Notes: generated from the sequence alone by a model not told the origin. A stretch of 58,422 nt of DNA from Sporocytophaga sp. (GCF_017745095.1 NZ_JAGHZZ010000029.1:1-58422); one strand, 5' to 3'; shown: positions 17,529 to 25,560, counted from the first letter of the stretch. Translations and numbers: made by a program.

Positions 17529-18659
17529 ATGAAAAAAAGAGTTTTAGTACGTGTATTTATTGTTTTGATGATCCTCCCAATATTTGTAGAGGCTCAGGAA
17601 AAAGACAGTTTAAGAATATCTAAAAATAATGTCAACTTGTGGGGATATGCGGATATTTATTATGGTTATAATTTTAATCAGCCGCCTTCCCGCGTCGATG
17701 GTGAAATGGTTAACGGGAACATTTTTCTTTATTCACACAACAGACATAATGAATTCAATATTAATAATGGCATAGTAGGACTCGAGTATTCAAAAGATAG
17801 AGTAAGAGGAGCGTTTGCATTACAATCAGGAACCTATGTGCAATATAACTATGCAGCAGAACCAGCAGTACTAAGAAACATTTTTGAAGCATATGCCGGG
17901 TATATGGTGGCAAATAAATTATGGATTGATGCAGGTATTTTTGCTTCTCATATAGGGTCAGAAAGCGCAATTTCCTTTAACGACCTGACACTTTCGAGGT
18001 CCATGATGGCAGACAATACACCATATTATGAAACGGGGGTGAAAGCCACATATGAAGTAAATGATCAATTGTTACTGACTGGATTGGCGTTGAATGGATG
18101 GCAGAATATAACAGACCACAATAAGAATAAAGCTTTGGGAAGCCAGATTCAGTATAAACCCCATGAAAAGGTATTGATCAATTACAGCACGTTTTATGGA
18201 AAAGAAGCCGGAGCGTATGAAAATACAACAGAAATTGTTAATACGGATTCATTGTCTACAAGAAGGTTTTTTAATGATTTATACGTGCAGGCCACTTTTA
18301 ACAAGCTGACTATACTAGCTGCTTTTGATATTGGTTTCCAGAAAAAACTTAACTCCAATGGTGATTATGTATGGTGGAATCCCAATTTAATTTTAAAGTG
18401 TAACATTACAGATAAAATAGCATTAGCAGCTAGAGGTGAATATTATAATGATAAAAATGGAGTAATCATTAATTCCGGTACAGTTAATGGGTTTCAGACT
18501 TTTTCAGGTTCTTTAGGGCTTAACTTAAAACTTACCGAACATATGATCTGGAAGATCGAGGGAAAAGCGTTTGAATCAAAAGATAAAGTATTTATAAATA
18601 ATGCCAAGACGTCCAATAGCAGTATATTAGTGTTGTCCTCAGTGGCTTTTAAATTTTAG
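17529..18659 (+). CDS. Outer-membrane OmpL-like porin of the kdp operon
   Basis: With the ATG at 17529 the product has 376 residues and a clean signal peptide (MKKRVLVRVFIVLMILPIF, cleavage near VEAQ). An in-frame start at 17493 would put 12 extra residues before the signal and is less likely. The mature protein opens with NLWGYADIYYGYNF and shows alternating aromatic/polar beta strands to a C-terminal Phe (VLSSVAFKF), the pattern of a beta-barrel porin (BBP2, OmpL-like). It directly follows kdpC and is cut from the sensor genes by a strong hairpin, so it probably belongs to the kdpFABC transcript. A role in passing K+ across the outer membrane at low potassium is inference. Confidence 0.82.
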   Translation: MKKRVLVRVFIVLMILPIFVEAQEKDSLRISKNNVNLWGYADIYYGYNFNQPPSRVDGEMVNGNIFLYSHNRHNEFNINNGIVGLEYSKDRVRGAFALQSGTYVQYNYAAEPAVLRNIFEAYAGYMVANKLWIDAGIFASHIGSESAISFNDLTLSRSMMADNTPYYETGVKATYEVNDQLLLTGLALNGWQNITDHNKNKALGSQIQYKPHEKVLINYSTFYGKEAGAYENTTEIVNTDSLSTRRFFNDLYVQATFNKLTILAAFDIGFQKKLNSNGDYVWWNPNLILKCNITDKIALAARGEYYNDKNGVIINSGTVNGFQTFSGSLGLNLKLTEHMIWKIEGKAFESKDKVFINNAKTSNSSILVLSSVAFKF

Positions 18660-18671
18660 TAAAGTTAATTT

Positions 18672-18722
18672 AATCAAATCATGGAGAGAGGTTATAACCC
18701 TTCCATGATTTGATTGTTTTAT
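18672..18722 (+). terminator. Terminator or attenuator between porin and kdpD-like genes
   Basis: A 14-bp perfect stem (AATCAAATCATGGA with TCCATGATTTGATT) encloses an inner GGTTATAACC palindrome and is followed by GTTTTATAAAA. It starts 13 bases after the porin stop. It would lower expression of the sensor genes relative to the transporter. The T-run is short, so it may act as a partial terminator or an mRNA-stabilising hairpin. Confidence 0.7.
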
Positions 18723-18737
18723 AAAATAAAATGGAAT

Positions 18738-19859
18738 ATGTCAGAACAGTCCGCATCGGCTGAGAGGTTTCTTAATCTGATACAGCACTCTAAACGAGGA
18801 AAGTTTAAGATTTATATTGGTATGTCTGCTGGTGTTGGAAAATCCTACAGAATGCTGCAGGAAGCGCATCAATTGCTTAAGAACAATGTGGACGTCTGGA
18901 TTGGATATATTGAAACGCATAAAAGATCTGAGACGGAAGCCCTTACCACCGGTTTACCTGTGATACCCAGGAAAGAGATTTTTTACAAAGGCCATCGTCT
19001 TGAGGAAATGGATATAGACGCTATCATATTAAAGCGCCCTGAACTTGTCATTGTAGATGAACTGGCACACACCAATGTACCAGGATCAAAGTATGAAAAA
19101 AGATGGCAGGATGTTGAAGAGATTTTAAATGCCGGAATAAATGTAATCAGCGCACTCAATATTCAGCATATAGAAAGTATTAATTCAGAGGTCTCTAAAA
19201 TTACAGGAGTAGAAGTGCAAGAAAGGGTTCCTGATCGTATTATTCGTATGGCGGATGAAGTGGTGAATATTGATCTTACTATAGATGAATTAATTGAGCG
19301 ATTAATGCAAGGGAAAATTTATGTTCCGGAAAAAATTCAAACGGCATTAACTAATTTTTTTAAGAAAGATAATCTCCTGCAACTTAGAGAACTTGCCTTG
19401 AAGGAAGTAACACATCAGGTTGAACGAAAGGTAGATAAAGAAGTATTTCCACAGTCAAAGCTCAGCGATAACATATTGGGTTGTATCAGCGAAAACTATA
19501 AGGTGTCTCAGAAAGTCATCAGAAAAACAGCACGCTATGCAGGGCGTTTTCAGGCAGAATGGTATATTCTATATGTAGAAACACCAAAGTCCTCTATGCA
19601 ATCTGTAGATCTTGCTACTCAAAGACATTTGATCAATAATTTTCAACTTGTTACAGAATTGGGAGGGACTTTACAGAGACTGAAAGGGACAAACGTATCT
19701 GATGAAATAGTAAAATTCTCCGGAGACCATAATGTATCTGTAATAATCGCCGGAAGGTCCAGAGCTTCCTGGTATACCAAAGTTTTCAAAGCAGATGTAA
19801 TTTCCAGGCTTCAGCAGAAATTAAAGAACACATCGATAGATCTGACTATAGTATCTTAA
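18738..19859 (+). CDS. Stand-alone KdpD N-terminal input module (KdpD + Usp domains)
   Basis: From the ATG at 18738 the product has 373 residues. Residues about 21-230 are the KdpD sensor domain, with the Walker-A-like motif GMSAGVGKS (28-36), the segment LVIVDELAHTNVPGS and HIESINSEVSKITG. Residues about 240-373 are a UspA-like domain ending VIIAGRSRASWY...DLTIVS. The membrane helices, HisKA and HATPase parts of classical KdpD (about 890 residues) are absent; the next gene, 2 bases downstream, supplies a separate kinase. The pair therefore looks like a split KdpD. An in-frame TTG at 18714 lies inside the preceding hairpin and is rejected as start. In known KdpD proteins these domains sense K+/ATP state and, in some bacteria, c-di-AMP. 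Confidence 0.9.
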   Translation: MSEQSASAERFLNLIQHSKRGKFKIYIGMSAGVGKSYRMLQEAHQLLKNNVDVWIGYIETHKRSETEALTTGLPVIPRKEIFYKGHRLEEMDIDAIILKRPELVIVDELAHTNVPGSKYEKRWQDVEEILNAGINVISALNIQHIESINSEVSKITGVEVQERVPDRIIRMADEVVNIDLTIDELIERLMQGKIYVPEKIQTALTNFFKKDNLLQLRELALKEVTHQVERKVDKEVFPQSKLSDNILGCISENYKVSQKVIRKTARYAGRFQAEWYILYVETPKSSMQSVDLATQRHLINNFQLVTELGGTLQRLKGTNVSDEIVKFSGDHNVSVIIAGRSRASWYTKVFKADVISRLQQKLKNTSIDLTIVS

Positions 19860-19861
19860 AT

Positions 19862-21673
19862 ATGAAAATTAAAGTTAAGCTTACCTTAGGTACCACATTG
19901 CTATTCATTTTAATCATCTTAATGGGATCTGCAGGTATCTATTTTATCCATGACCTAGCAGCAGATTCGGGTGAAATTATTAAAGATAATTATGCCTCTC
20001 TTGAGCATTGTAGAGACATGCAAAAAGCTTTAAATAATCTTCAAGGTTTGAATGATCTTCTGAGAAGAGAAAAGAGTGCAAGCACAATTTCAGGCATTAA
20101 AAAAAGTATTGCAGATCAGCAAAAGAAATTCGAGCAAGCTTTGCAAAAGCAAGAGGGAAATGTAACAGAATCAGGTGAAAAAGATGTCACAGAAAATTTA
20201 AAGGAGGCATATAATTACTATTCCATGTTCTATAGTTCCGATATGGATGAAATAGAGCTGCAGAAAAGATTTTCGAATGTACATGAGCGCATCACAGATG
20301 TATTTAATATCAACATGGAAGCAATGAATAGAAAGAATACCAAGGCTATGCAAACAGGGAAAAAGGCTATATGGTATGTTTCATTCATTGCAGTGGCAGC
20401 ATTTATCGTATCATTTACATTACTTCTCAATTTTCCTGGCTATATAGCAGATCCTTTGATTGAGATTACTAGAAAGATCAAAGAAATTGCAAATAGAAAT
20501 TATAATCAGACTATTAGTTATCCGGGAAGGAAAGATGAGCTTGGAGAACTCTCACTTGCGTTTAATACAATGTCATTGCGTTTGCAAGATTATGAAAAAT
20601 CAAACATTGCAGATTTAAGGACAGAAAAAAACAGAATTGATTCAATTGTAAGAAATCTGAATGAGGGCATTATTCTTTTTGATTCAGGAATGAATATCAA
20701 AGTTTTTAATCCTGTAGCAGAAGAGCTTATAAGTTTAAAGGCCAGCGAAGTAGTTGAACAATATGCTCCTGATGTGGCAGTTCATAATGATCTGTTCAGA
20801 GAATTGATAAAGGATATTGGTAAAGAAGGAAAGCATCTTAACAGTAAACCGTTAAGAATAACTTTAGGTAATGAGGAGAATTTCTTTCAGAAAGATGTTT
20901 ATAAAATTCATATCGAAGATCCTGATACCCAAAAAGCATCTATTGCAGGATATATCTTAACTTTAAAGAATATTACTGAATATAAAAAACTTGATCTCGC
21001 CAAAACTAATTTTATAGCTGTTGTTTCACATGAATTGAAAACTCCAATTTCTTCCATGAAACTAAGTCTGAAATTATTAGAAGATACACGGATAGGGGAA
21101 TTGAATGAAGAGCAGTTGAATCTTGTAAAAACAGTAAAAGGAGAAGTAGAGAGAATGTCGAAAATTACAGCTGAGCTTTTAGATATCTCTCAGGTTGAAA
21201 CAGGTAATATACGTCTTACTATTGATGAAGTTAATCCTTCTGACATTGTGAAAATTTCTGAAAATGTTTTAAAAACACATATTGATGAAAAGAAAATCAG
21301 GCTATTAAACACCATACCGGAAAATCTTATGAAGGTAAAAGCGGATCTTGAAAAGACAGTATGGGTGATGACCAATCTTCTCGCCAATGCTATAAGATAT
21401 ACACCTGAAAATGGTTTAATAACCGTATCTATTGCTTCCCATAAAGATAACCTTGAATTCTCTGTTCAGGATACAGGAACAGGCATTGATCCTAAAAATA
21501 AAGAAAGGATATTTCAGAGATTTGTACAAGTGGAAGGGAAAAAATCAAAAGAAGGTGTAGGTCTTGGACTGGCCATTTCCAAAGAATTTATCCAGGAACA
21601 AGGCGGCAGGATCTGGGTAGAAAGTGAGCTAGGTATCGGAAGCAAATTTATTTTTACATTGCCTTTGGCTTAA
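19862..21673 (+). CDS. Membrane sensor histidine kinase of the kdp locus
   Basis: The 603-residue kinase has TM1 at about 8-29, a periplasmic helical sensor region with the pattern YASLEHCRDMQKAL, TM2 at about 166-190 and a HAMP domain at about 190-245. A PAS domain follows at about 255-370 (LNEGIILFDSGMNIKVFNPVAEELI). The HisKA H-box is VVSHELKTPISSMK with His390. The HATPase_c domain has NLLANAIRYTPENG, DTGTGIDPKNKERIFQRF and EGVGLGLAISKEF. It starts 2 bases after the KdpD-like gene and is co-expressed with it. It is the likely kinase for the sigma-54 regulator at 11128-12489. NtrC-type regulators and PAS/HAMP kinases normally pair, which supports this. Confidence 0.9.
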   Translation: MKIKVKLTLGTTLLFILIILMGSAGIYFIHDLAADSGEIIKDNYASLEHCRDMQKALNNLQGLNDLLRREKSASTISGIKKSIADQQKKFEQALQKQEGNVTESGEKDVTENLKEAYNYYSMFYSSDMDEIELQKRFSNVHERITDVFNINMEAMNRKNTKAMQTGKKAIWYVSFIAVAAFIVSFTLLLNFPGYIADPLIEITRKIKEIANRNYNQTISYPGRKDELGELSLAFNTMSLRLQDYEKSNIADLRTEKNRIDSIVRNLNEGIILFDSGMNIKVFNPVAEELISLKASEVVEQYAPDVAVHNDLFRELIKDIGKEGKHLNSKPLRITLGNEENFFQKDVYKIHIEDPDTQKASIAGYILTLKNITEYKKLDLAKTNFIAVVSHELKTPISSMKLSLKLLEDTRIGELNEEQLNLVKTVKGEVERMSKITAELLDISQVETGNIRLTIDEVNPSDIVKISENVLKTHIDEKKIRLLNTIPENLMKVKADLEKTVWVMTNLLANAIRYTPENGLITVSIASHKDNLEFSVQDTGTGIDPKNKERIFQRFVQVEGKKSKEGVGLGLAISKEFIQEQGGRIWVESELGIGSKFIFTLPLA

Positions 21674-21731
21674 CAATAATGTTAACTTTTATCTGATAAG
21701 GTGGTTCTGATTCTTAACTAGTTTATTATCT

Positions 21732-22475
21732 ATGAGGATTAAAACGAAAATCACCATCGGAGTGGGAGTTCTTGTAATACTGGCAATAGCTCAAGGTATT
21801 GTTTGTAATATTTACCTTAATAAGGCATCTGAAGCTTCAGGAAGAATATTGAAAGACAATGGAGCCTCTATTGAATATACCAAAGAAATGATGTCTGCCA
21901 TAGACGGACTATTCGAAATTTATATAAAGAAAAATGGTAGTGTAAAATCGGGAAAATCAGAAAAGGATCTATTTAAAGTATTTGAAGAGAATTTTCAATC
22001 GGAAAAGAATAATGTAACAGAAGAAGGAGAAAAGGAAATTGTTGAAAATTTAGGGAATGCTTATCACGAATTCAGGAATAATCTAAAGGCTTTAAGTCCG
22101 GAGGTATCTAAAAGTAATCAAAAACTTGTAGACCAATATTTAAAGATAAAGGAGTCTCTTGTAAATATTTTAAGCATTAATATGGATGCTATTAACAGGA
22201 AAAATAAGGTTTCTGCAGAAACTAATCAGCAAGCCCTTTGGTATATCTACATTGTTGAAATGCTTACTATATTCTGGGTGTTACCATTGCTTTTTATTTT
22301 ACCTGCTTTAATTGCCAATCCTATAAAGGAACTTAAAGAGAAAATGAGAGAGATAGCGAAAGGAAATTTCAGACAAAAGATTATAATAATTAGAAAAGAT
22401 GAATTAGGTGATTTGGCTGAAGAATTTAATTTAATGGCAGAAAAAATTCATGAATATCAGAGTAAGGGAAAGTAA
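21732..22475 (+). CDS. Kinase-less paralogue of the kdp sensor (sensor domain + HAMP)
   Basis: The 247-residue product aligns along its whole length with residues 1-250 of the preceding kinase. Shared features are an N-terminal M-R/K-I-K-x-K start, TM1 at about 7-27, the segment KDNGASIEYTKEM (kinase: KDNYASLEHCRDM), NVTEEGEKEIVENL (kinase: NVTESGEKDVTENL), NINMxAxNRKN, TM2 at about 175-198 and a HAMP domain ending DELGDLAEEFN. It then stops: no PAS, HisKA or HATPase part follows. The end is a clean stop codon rather than a visible frameshift. It is 58 bases downstream of the kinase in the same orientation, so it is a tandem duplicate that may form mixed dimers with the kinase. That role is inference. 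Confidence 0.8.
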   Translation: MRIKTKITIGVGVLVILAIAQGIVCNIYLNKASEASGRILKDNGASIEYTKEMMSAIDGLFEIYIKKNGSVKSGKSEKDLFKVFEENFQSEKNNVTEEGEKEIVENLGNAYHEFRNNLKALSPEVSKSNQKLVDQYLKIKESLVNILSINMDAINRKNKVSAETNQQALWYIYIVEMLTIFWVLPLLFILPALIANPIKELKEKMREIAKGNFRQKIIIIRKDELGDLAEEFNLMAEKIHEYQSKGK

Positions 22476-22573
22476 AATGTTTTTTTAAAATTAACCCAGG
22501 ATATTATCTCTTTATAAAAGACAACCATAGTCCTTTTTATTAGTATAATTTTTAGTCATAAATTCAGCGTGAA

Positions 22574-22971
22574 ATGAGGTTTAGAGATTTTTTACCTTTT
22601 GAAAAGCATGTTTACTTAACTCACCTGACAGTGAACGAAGTTGTCAGGAGGCTTAAAGAAAACATTGGGCCAAAAAAACTTCTGTATTTATAACTTTTAA
22701 CGGAAAGGTAACAAAACCATATGAAGGGACAATTTCAGGCAACGTATTCAAAGTTAACAGAATAATAAAATACAGAAACTCTTTTTTACCGGTTATTATC
22801 GGTGAGATCTCAACTATTGGTGAGCTTAAAAGGATCCATATAAAGATGCGGCCTTTAAAATTTGTTTTGGTATTTATTTCAATTTGGCTTGGGATAGTCG
22901 GGGTGGTCTGTATGGGAATTACTTGGCTCCTCGGCCGGTGTCTGCATTCCCCGGCCAATGCAGAACTATAG
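22574..22971 (+). pseudogene. Frameshifted small membrane protein gene with REP-derived tail
   Basis: The plus strand starts MRFRDFLPFEKHVYLTHLT and runs 39 codons to a stop. Moving to the -1 frame at the seven-A run 22672-22678 continues it as TSVFITFNGKVTKPYEGTI, RIIKYRNSFLPVIIGEI and a hydrophobic helix FVLVFISIWLGIVGVVCMG. Both halves together match a Cytophagales family I recall, in which the phrases KPYEG and YRNSFLP recur. The last residues before the stop at 22971 are encoded by a REP-like unit (22928-22956), so the native tail is lost. One missing A would explain the shift; a sequencing error or slippage at the A-run is an alternative. Confidence 0.65.
22928..22956. repeat. REP-like unit, divergent copy 3
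   Basis: The core GGCCGGTGTCTGCA is followed by TTCCCCGGCC, giving an imperfect palindrome. It lies in the 3' end of the frameshifted gene at 22574-22971. Confidence 0.65.
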
Positions 22972-22998
22972 ATGTCAAATTAACAGATTCTTTCCTTT

Positions 22999-23123
22999 GT
23001 CATTCTGAGCCCTGCGAAGGATCTGAGCTTTCAAAATAAATAAAATTAAGCTATCTGGCAGAATGGTAGTATAAATAACAAATTTTTTGTGACTATCAGA
23101 TCCTTCGCAGGGCTCAGAATGAC
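22999..23123. repeat. Perfect 28-bp inverted repeat element
   Basis: The arms at 22999-23026 and 23096-23123 are perfect reverse complements (outer end GTCATTCTGAGCCCTGCGAA). They enclose a 69-base AT-rich centre without a gene. The arm sequence resembles a CATTCTGAGC..GCGAAGGATCT palindrome that I recall as a dispersed repeat in many Bacteroidetes genomes. It behaves like a small non-autonomous mobile element. Confidence 0.85.
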
Positions 23124-23160
23124 CAATCACCGATAAAACAATGTTAAAGTTTACGGCTTT

Positions 23161-23181
23161 GGTGCAGACACCGGCTGGGGA
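23161..23181. repeat. REP-like unit, copy 4 (reverse orientation)
   Basis: GGTGCAGACACCGGCTGGGG is the reverse complement of the core at 5713 and 24831. It lies 87 bases upstream of the next histidine kinase gene. Confidence 0.7.
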
Positions 23182-23267
23182 GAGAGAAAGTCTTGCCATT
23201 TTGTTCAGTAAGGGAAAAACATTTTTCTGAATAATAACTTAATGTTAAGTAAAATTTATTCTTCGGC

Positions 23268-24614
23268 ATGAGAATAACTTATTTAAATACTTTTACTTTC
23301 GTTCATATCATAGTTTTTATCATTTTCATTCTGGTTATTACCAAGTTTTATAAGGAATCTAAAGAGTTATTGGGCAATTTCAAATGGGTATCTCACACCT
23401 ATACTGTTCTTAATAATCTGGAGCTTACTGCGACCCACATTTCCGATATGGAAACAAACACATTGGCTTTCTATCAGACAAACTCTCCACCGTTCCACAA
23501 TTCCTTTATTCAGGATACAATTGCTATATACAATACAGTATCAAAAATTCAAACCATTACAAAGGATAATCCAACTCAGCAAAGGAACTTAGATCAGTTA
23601 GACTCTTTATTAGATCAAAGAATCAGTGAACTGGTTACTTTTATTCAATATCGGAAACACCACGAGATTAATAAGGAGACAATAGAAACAGAAGCAGAAA
23701 AAATAAGGTCAGATAGCACTAATCTGGCAATTATTAATCTTCTTAAACATATGAAAGGGTTGGAGGACTCTCTGTTAACTGAAAGAGAAGACAGAGCGAT
23801 CGTAAAAGTAACCCAGATTCAAAATCTGTTTATTACAATTGCTATAGGTACTTTTGTTATTGGCTTGATTTTTCTTTTTGAAGTCAGAAGGGACTTAAAG
23901 CAAAAAAGAAAAATTCAGGAAGGATTGAGAAATTTAGATAGAAATAAAAATCTTTTTTTTTCTATTATAAGTCATGACCTGCGTGGGCCGATAAATTCTG
24001 CATATAAATTAGCTGAGTTTTTAAATGGTCACAACAATGAGATTGATAGGCTAAAAATGGCAGAGATGCTCCAGCATTCGATTAAAAAAGTGGCTACTTT
24101 ACTGGATGAGCTTCTTGAGTGGGCCAGGCTTCAAATGAATAAAATCGATTTTAATCCACAAGTGATCGATCTATGTGAAATAGTTGACGAAGTTATAGAA
24201 AGCCTTAATGATATGGAAAAGAATAAAGGCGTTGTTATCATTAATAAAATAAATAATTGTACTGCTTATGGAGATCTTTATATGACTTCTACCATAATCC
24301 GAAACTTACTAACAAATGCAATAAAGTTTTCAATGGAAAATAAAAGCATATATGTTTCTGGTCAGCTTTTGGAAAATGGCCTTCTGGAAGTTAAAGTTAT
24401 TGATGAGGGGATAGGGATGAGTGAAGATTCAAGAAATAAATTGTTCCGATTAGATGTAAGACAAACAACGAAAGGGACAAAACAGGAATCCGGTTCGGGT
24501 TTAGGCTTGATCATTTGTAAGGAATTTGTTGAGAAACAAGGAGGCAAAATCTGGGCAACCAGTGTTGAAGGAAATGGTAGTAAATTTTGTTTTACGTTGC
24601 CATCAAGAAAATAA
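23268..24614 (+). CDS. Membrane sensor histidine kinase
   Basis: The 448-residue kinase has TM1 at about 8-28, a periplasmic helical region at about 29-180 and TM2 at about 183-205. There is no HAMP or PAS domain. The H-box IISHDLRGPINSAY gives His236 as phospho-acceptor. The HATPase_c domain has the N-box NLLTNAIKFSMENK, G1 DEGIGMSEDSRNKLF and G2 GSGLGLIICKEF, and it ends GSKFCFTLPSRK. No response regulator is adjacent; repeat DNA lies on both sides. The ATG is directly followed by the first membrane segment, which supports the start. Partner and signal cannot be told from the sequence. Confidence 0.88.
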   Translation: MRITYLNTFTFVHIIVFIIFILVITKFYKESKELLGNFKWVSHTYTVLNNLELTATHISDMETNTLAFYQTNSPPFHNSFIQDTIAIYNTVSKIQTITKDNPTQQRNLDQLDSLLDQRISELVTFIQYRKHHEINKETIETEAEKIRSDSTNLAIINLLKHMKGLEDSLLTEREDRAIVKVTQIQNLFITIAIGTFVIGLIFLFEVRRDLKQKRKIQEGLRNLDRNKNLFFSIISHDLRGPINSAYKLAEFLNGHNNEIDRLKMAEMLQHSIKKVATLLDELLEWARLQMNKIDFNPQVIDLCEIVDEVIESLNDMEKNKGVVIINKINNCTAYGDLYMTSTIIRNLLTNAIKFSMENKSIYVSGQLLENGLLEVKVIDEGIGMSEDSRNKLFRLDVRQTTKGTKQESGSGLGLIICKEFVEKQGGKIWATSVEGNGSKFCFTLPSRK

Positions 24615-24655
24615 CTGCTGCTACACAATTAAGGTATAAAAGATGTTGATCTGAC

Positions 24656-24708
24656 TCCCCGGCCGGTGTCTGCACCGGACGGAATCTCATCCGTGGCCTG
24701 TGACTCAC
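24656..24708. repeat. REP-like unit, copy 5 (core plus second module)
   Basis: TCCCCGGCCGGTGTCTGCAC continues to CGGACGGAATCT (ends 24687); the palindrome CCGGTG-TCTG-CACCGG forms the hairpin. The second module (CTCATCCGTGGCCTGTGACT) follows to 24708. It lies on the downstream side of the RAYT gene. Confidence 0.75.
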
Positions 24709-24757
24709 GTTAGCTTATGCAAGTTTAGAATTACATAATTTGTAATTAAAGTAAATT

Positions 24758-24824
24758 AGCAACAGTTTGAGCAACAGCAAGACTATTTCTGGAATATTTT
24801 GTTCCTGTTGCTCAAACTGTTGCT
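24758..24824. repeat. Hairpin element with 20-bp perfect arms, copy 1
   Basis: AGCAACAGTTTGAGCAACAG at 24758-24777 is perfectly complementary to 24805-24824, with a 27-base centre (CAAGACTATTTCTGGAATAT...). Related copies are at 25561-25606 (left arm missing) and 40964-41023. Confidence 0.88.
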
Positions 24825-24830
24825 CTCACT

Positions 24831-24862
24831 TCCCCAGCCGGTGTCTGCACCGGACGGAATCT
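24831..24862. repeat. REP-like unit, copy 6
   Basis: TCCCCAGCCGGTGTCTGCAC followed by CGGACGGAATCT; one base different from copy 5. It ends 13 bases before the stop of the RAYT reading frame. Confidence 0.75.
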
Positions 24863-24874
24863 TTCAATCACAGC

Positions 24875-25437
24875 TTAACCAAAATATTCTCTGTAATCTG
24901 TGATAAATGAATATCTTTTATCACCTTCCAAATAAAACGATGCAGATGACCACTGATAATCTTCCGGTCTTTTTACTAAATTCCATTTTACCCCTAAAGG
25001 ATTATTATGAATATAATCTATCTTTTGTTCTACTTTTTTTTACTATTCATTAGTATTGCCATTGGATCTCTTTTCCATATCCTATAATCTCTTTCCTTTG
25101 TCTTTTCAATAAAATGATCCAAAACCTTGGGATGATTGTCTTTCAAATCCTTCACAAAATGATGGGCTGTAATCTTATTAAAACTTGCACTTGGTTTTTC
25201 CTTTCCGTTTAACTTGTTTAGTTTCCAAATCAAATGGGGATGATTCGGCATAATGACAAAACAATAAATAGTTACCAATCCTTTCTCGACTTGTTCTTTC
25301 ATTAGATCAATAATAAATTCCTTGTACTTGTCAGGAGAGAGCAATGATTTCCAATCTTTAATTGTATTTGTCCAAAAGTAAACCTCCTCAAGATTCATCT
25401 GGGAGATACGACGTTCTTTTAATAAAAAATTATCCAT
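24875..25437 (-). pseudogene. REP-associated tyrosine transposase (RAYT, TnpA_REP / Y1 family), split by a -1 shift
   Basis: The first frame (25437 to 25030) encodes 135 residues. It includes the HUH-type metal site in FVIMPNHPHLIW (His66 and His68), ITAHHFVKDLKDNHP and RDYRIWKRDP. It stops at a TAG right after an eight-A run read as AAA AAA AAG. The -1 frame continues without a break as [17 protein letters not shown] and ends REYFG at 24875. That is the family's C-terminal YIHxNP region, so about 187 residues are restored, a normal RAYT length. The site A-AAA-AAG is a classical -1 slippery heptamer, so either programmed shifting or a one-base loss is possible. Y1 transposases nick REP hairpins; REP-like units and hairpin elements flank this gene on both sides. 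No second transposase is seen. Confidence 0.82.
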
Positions 25438-25524
25438 GATTTTTAGCTGGTTAAATCCAAAAATAAAAAGGTGTGATAAATAAAAAAAGAGACCAAGTTA
25501 TTATTTAATGCAGCACTTTTGGTA

Positions 25525-25556
25525 AGATTCCGTCCGGAGCAGACACCGGCCGGGGA
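25525..25556. repeat. REP-like unit, copy 7 (reverse orientation)
   Basis: AGATTCCGTCCGGAGCAGAC then ACCGGCCGGGGA is the reverse complement of copy 5 with one mismatch. It lies upstream of the RAYT gene, so the transposase is bracketed by units in opposite orientation. Confidence 0.78.
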
Positions 25557-25560
25557 GACG

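Noticed and set aside
18714-18737. TTG start for the KdpD-like protein
   Set aside because: It lies inside the right arm of the 18672-18715 hairpin; the ATG at 18738 is better placed.
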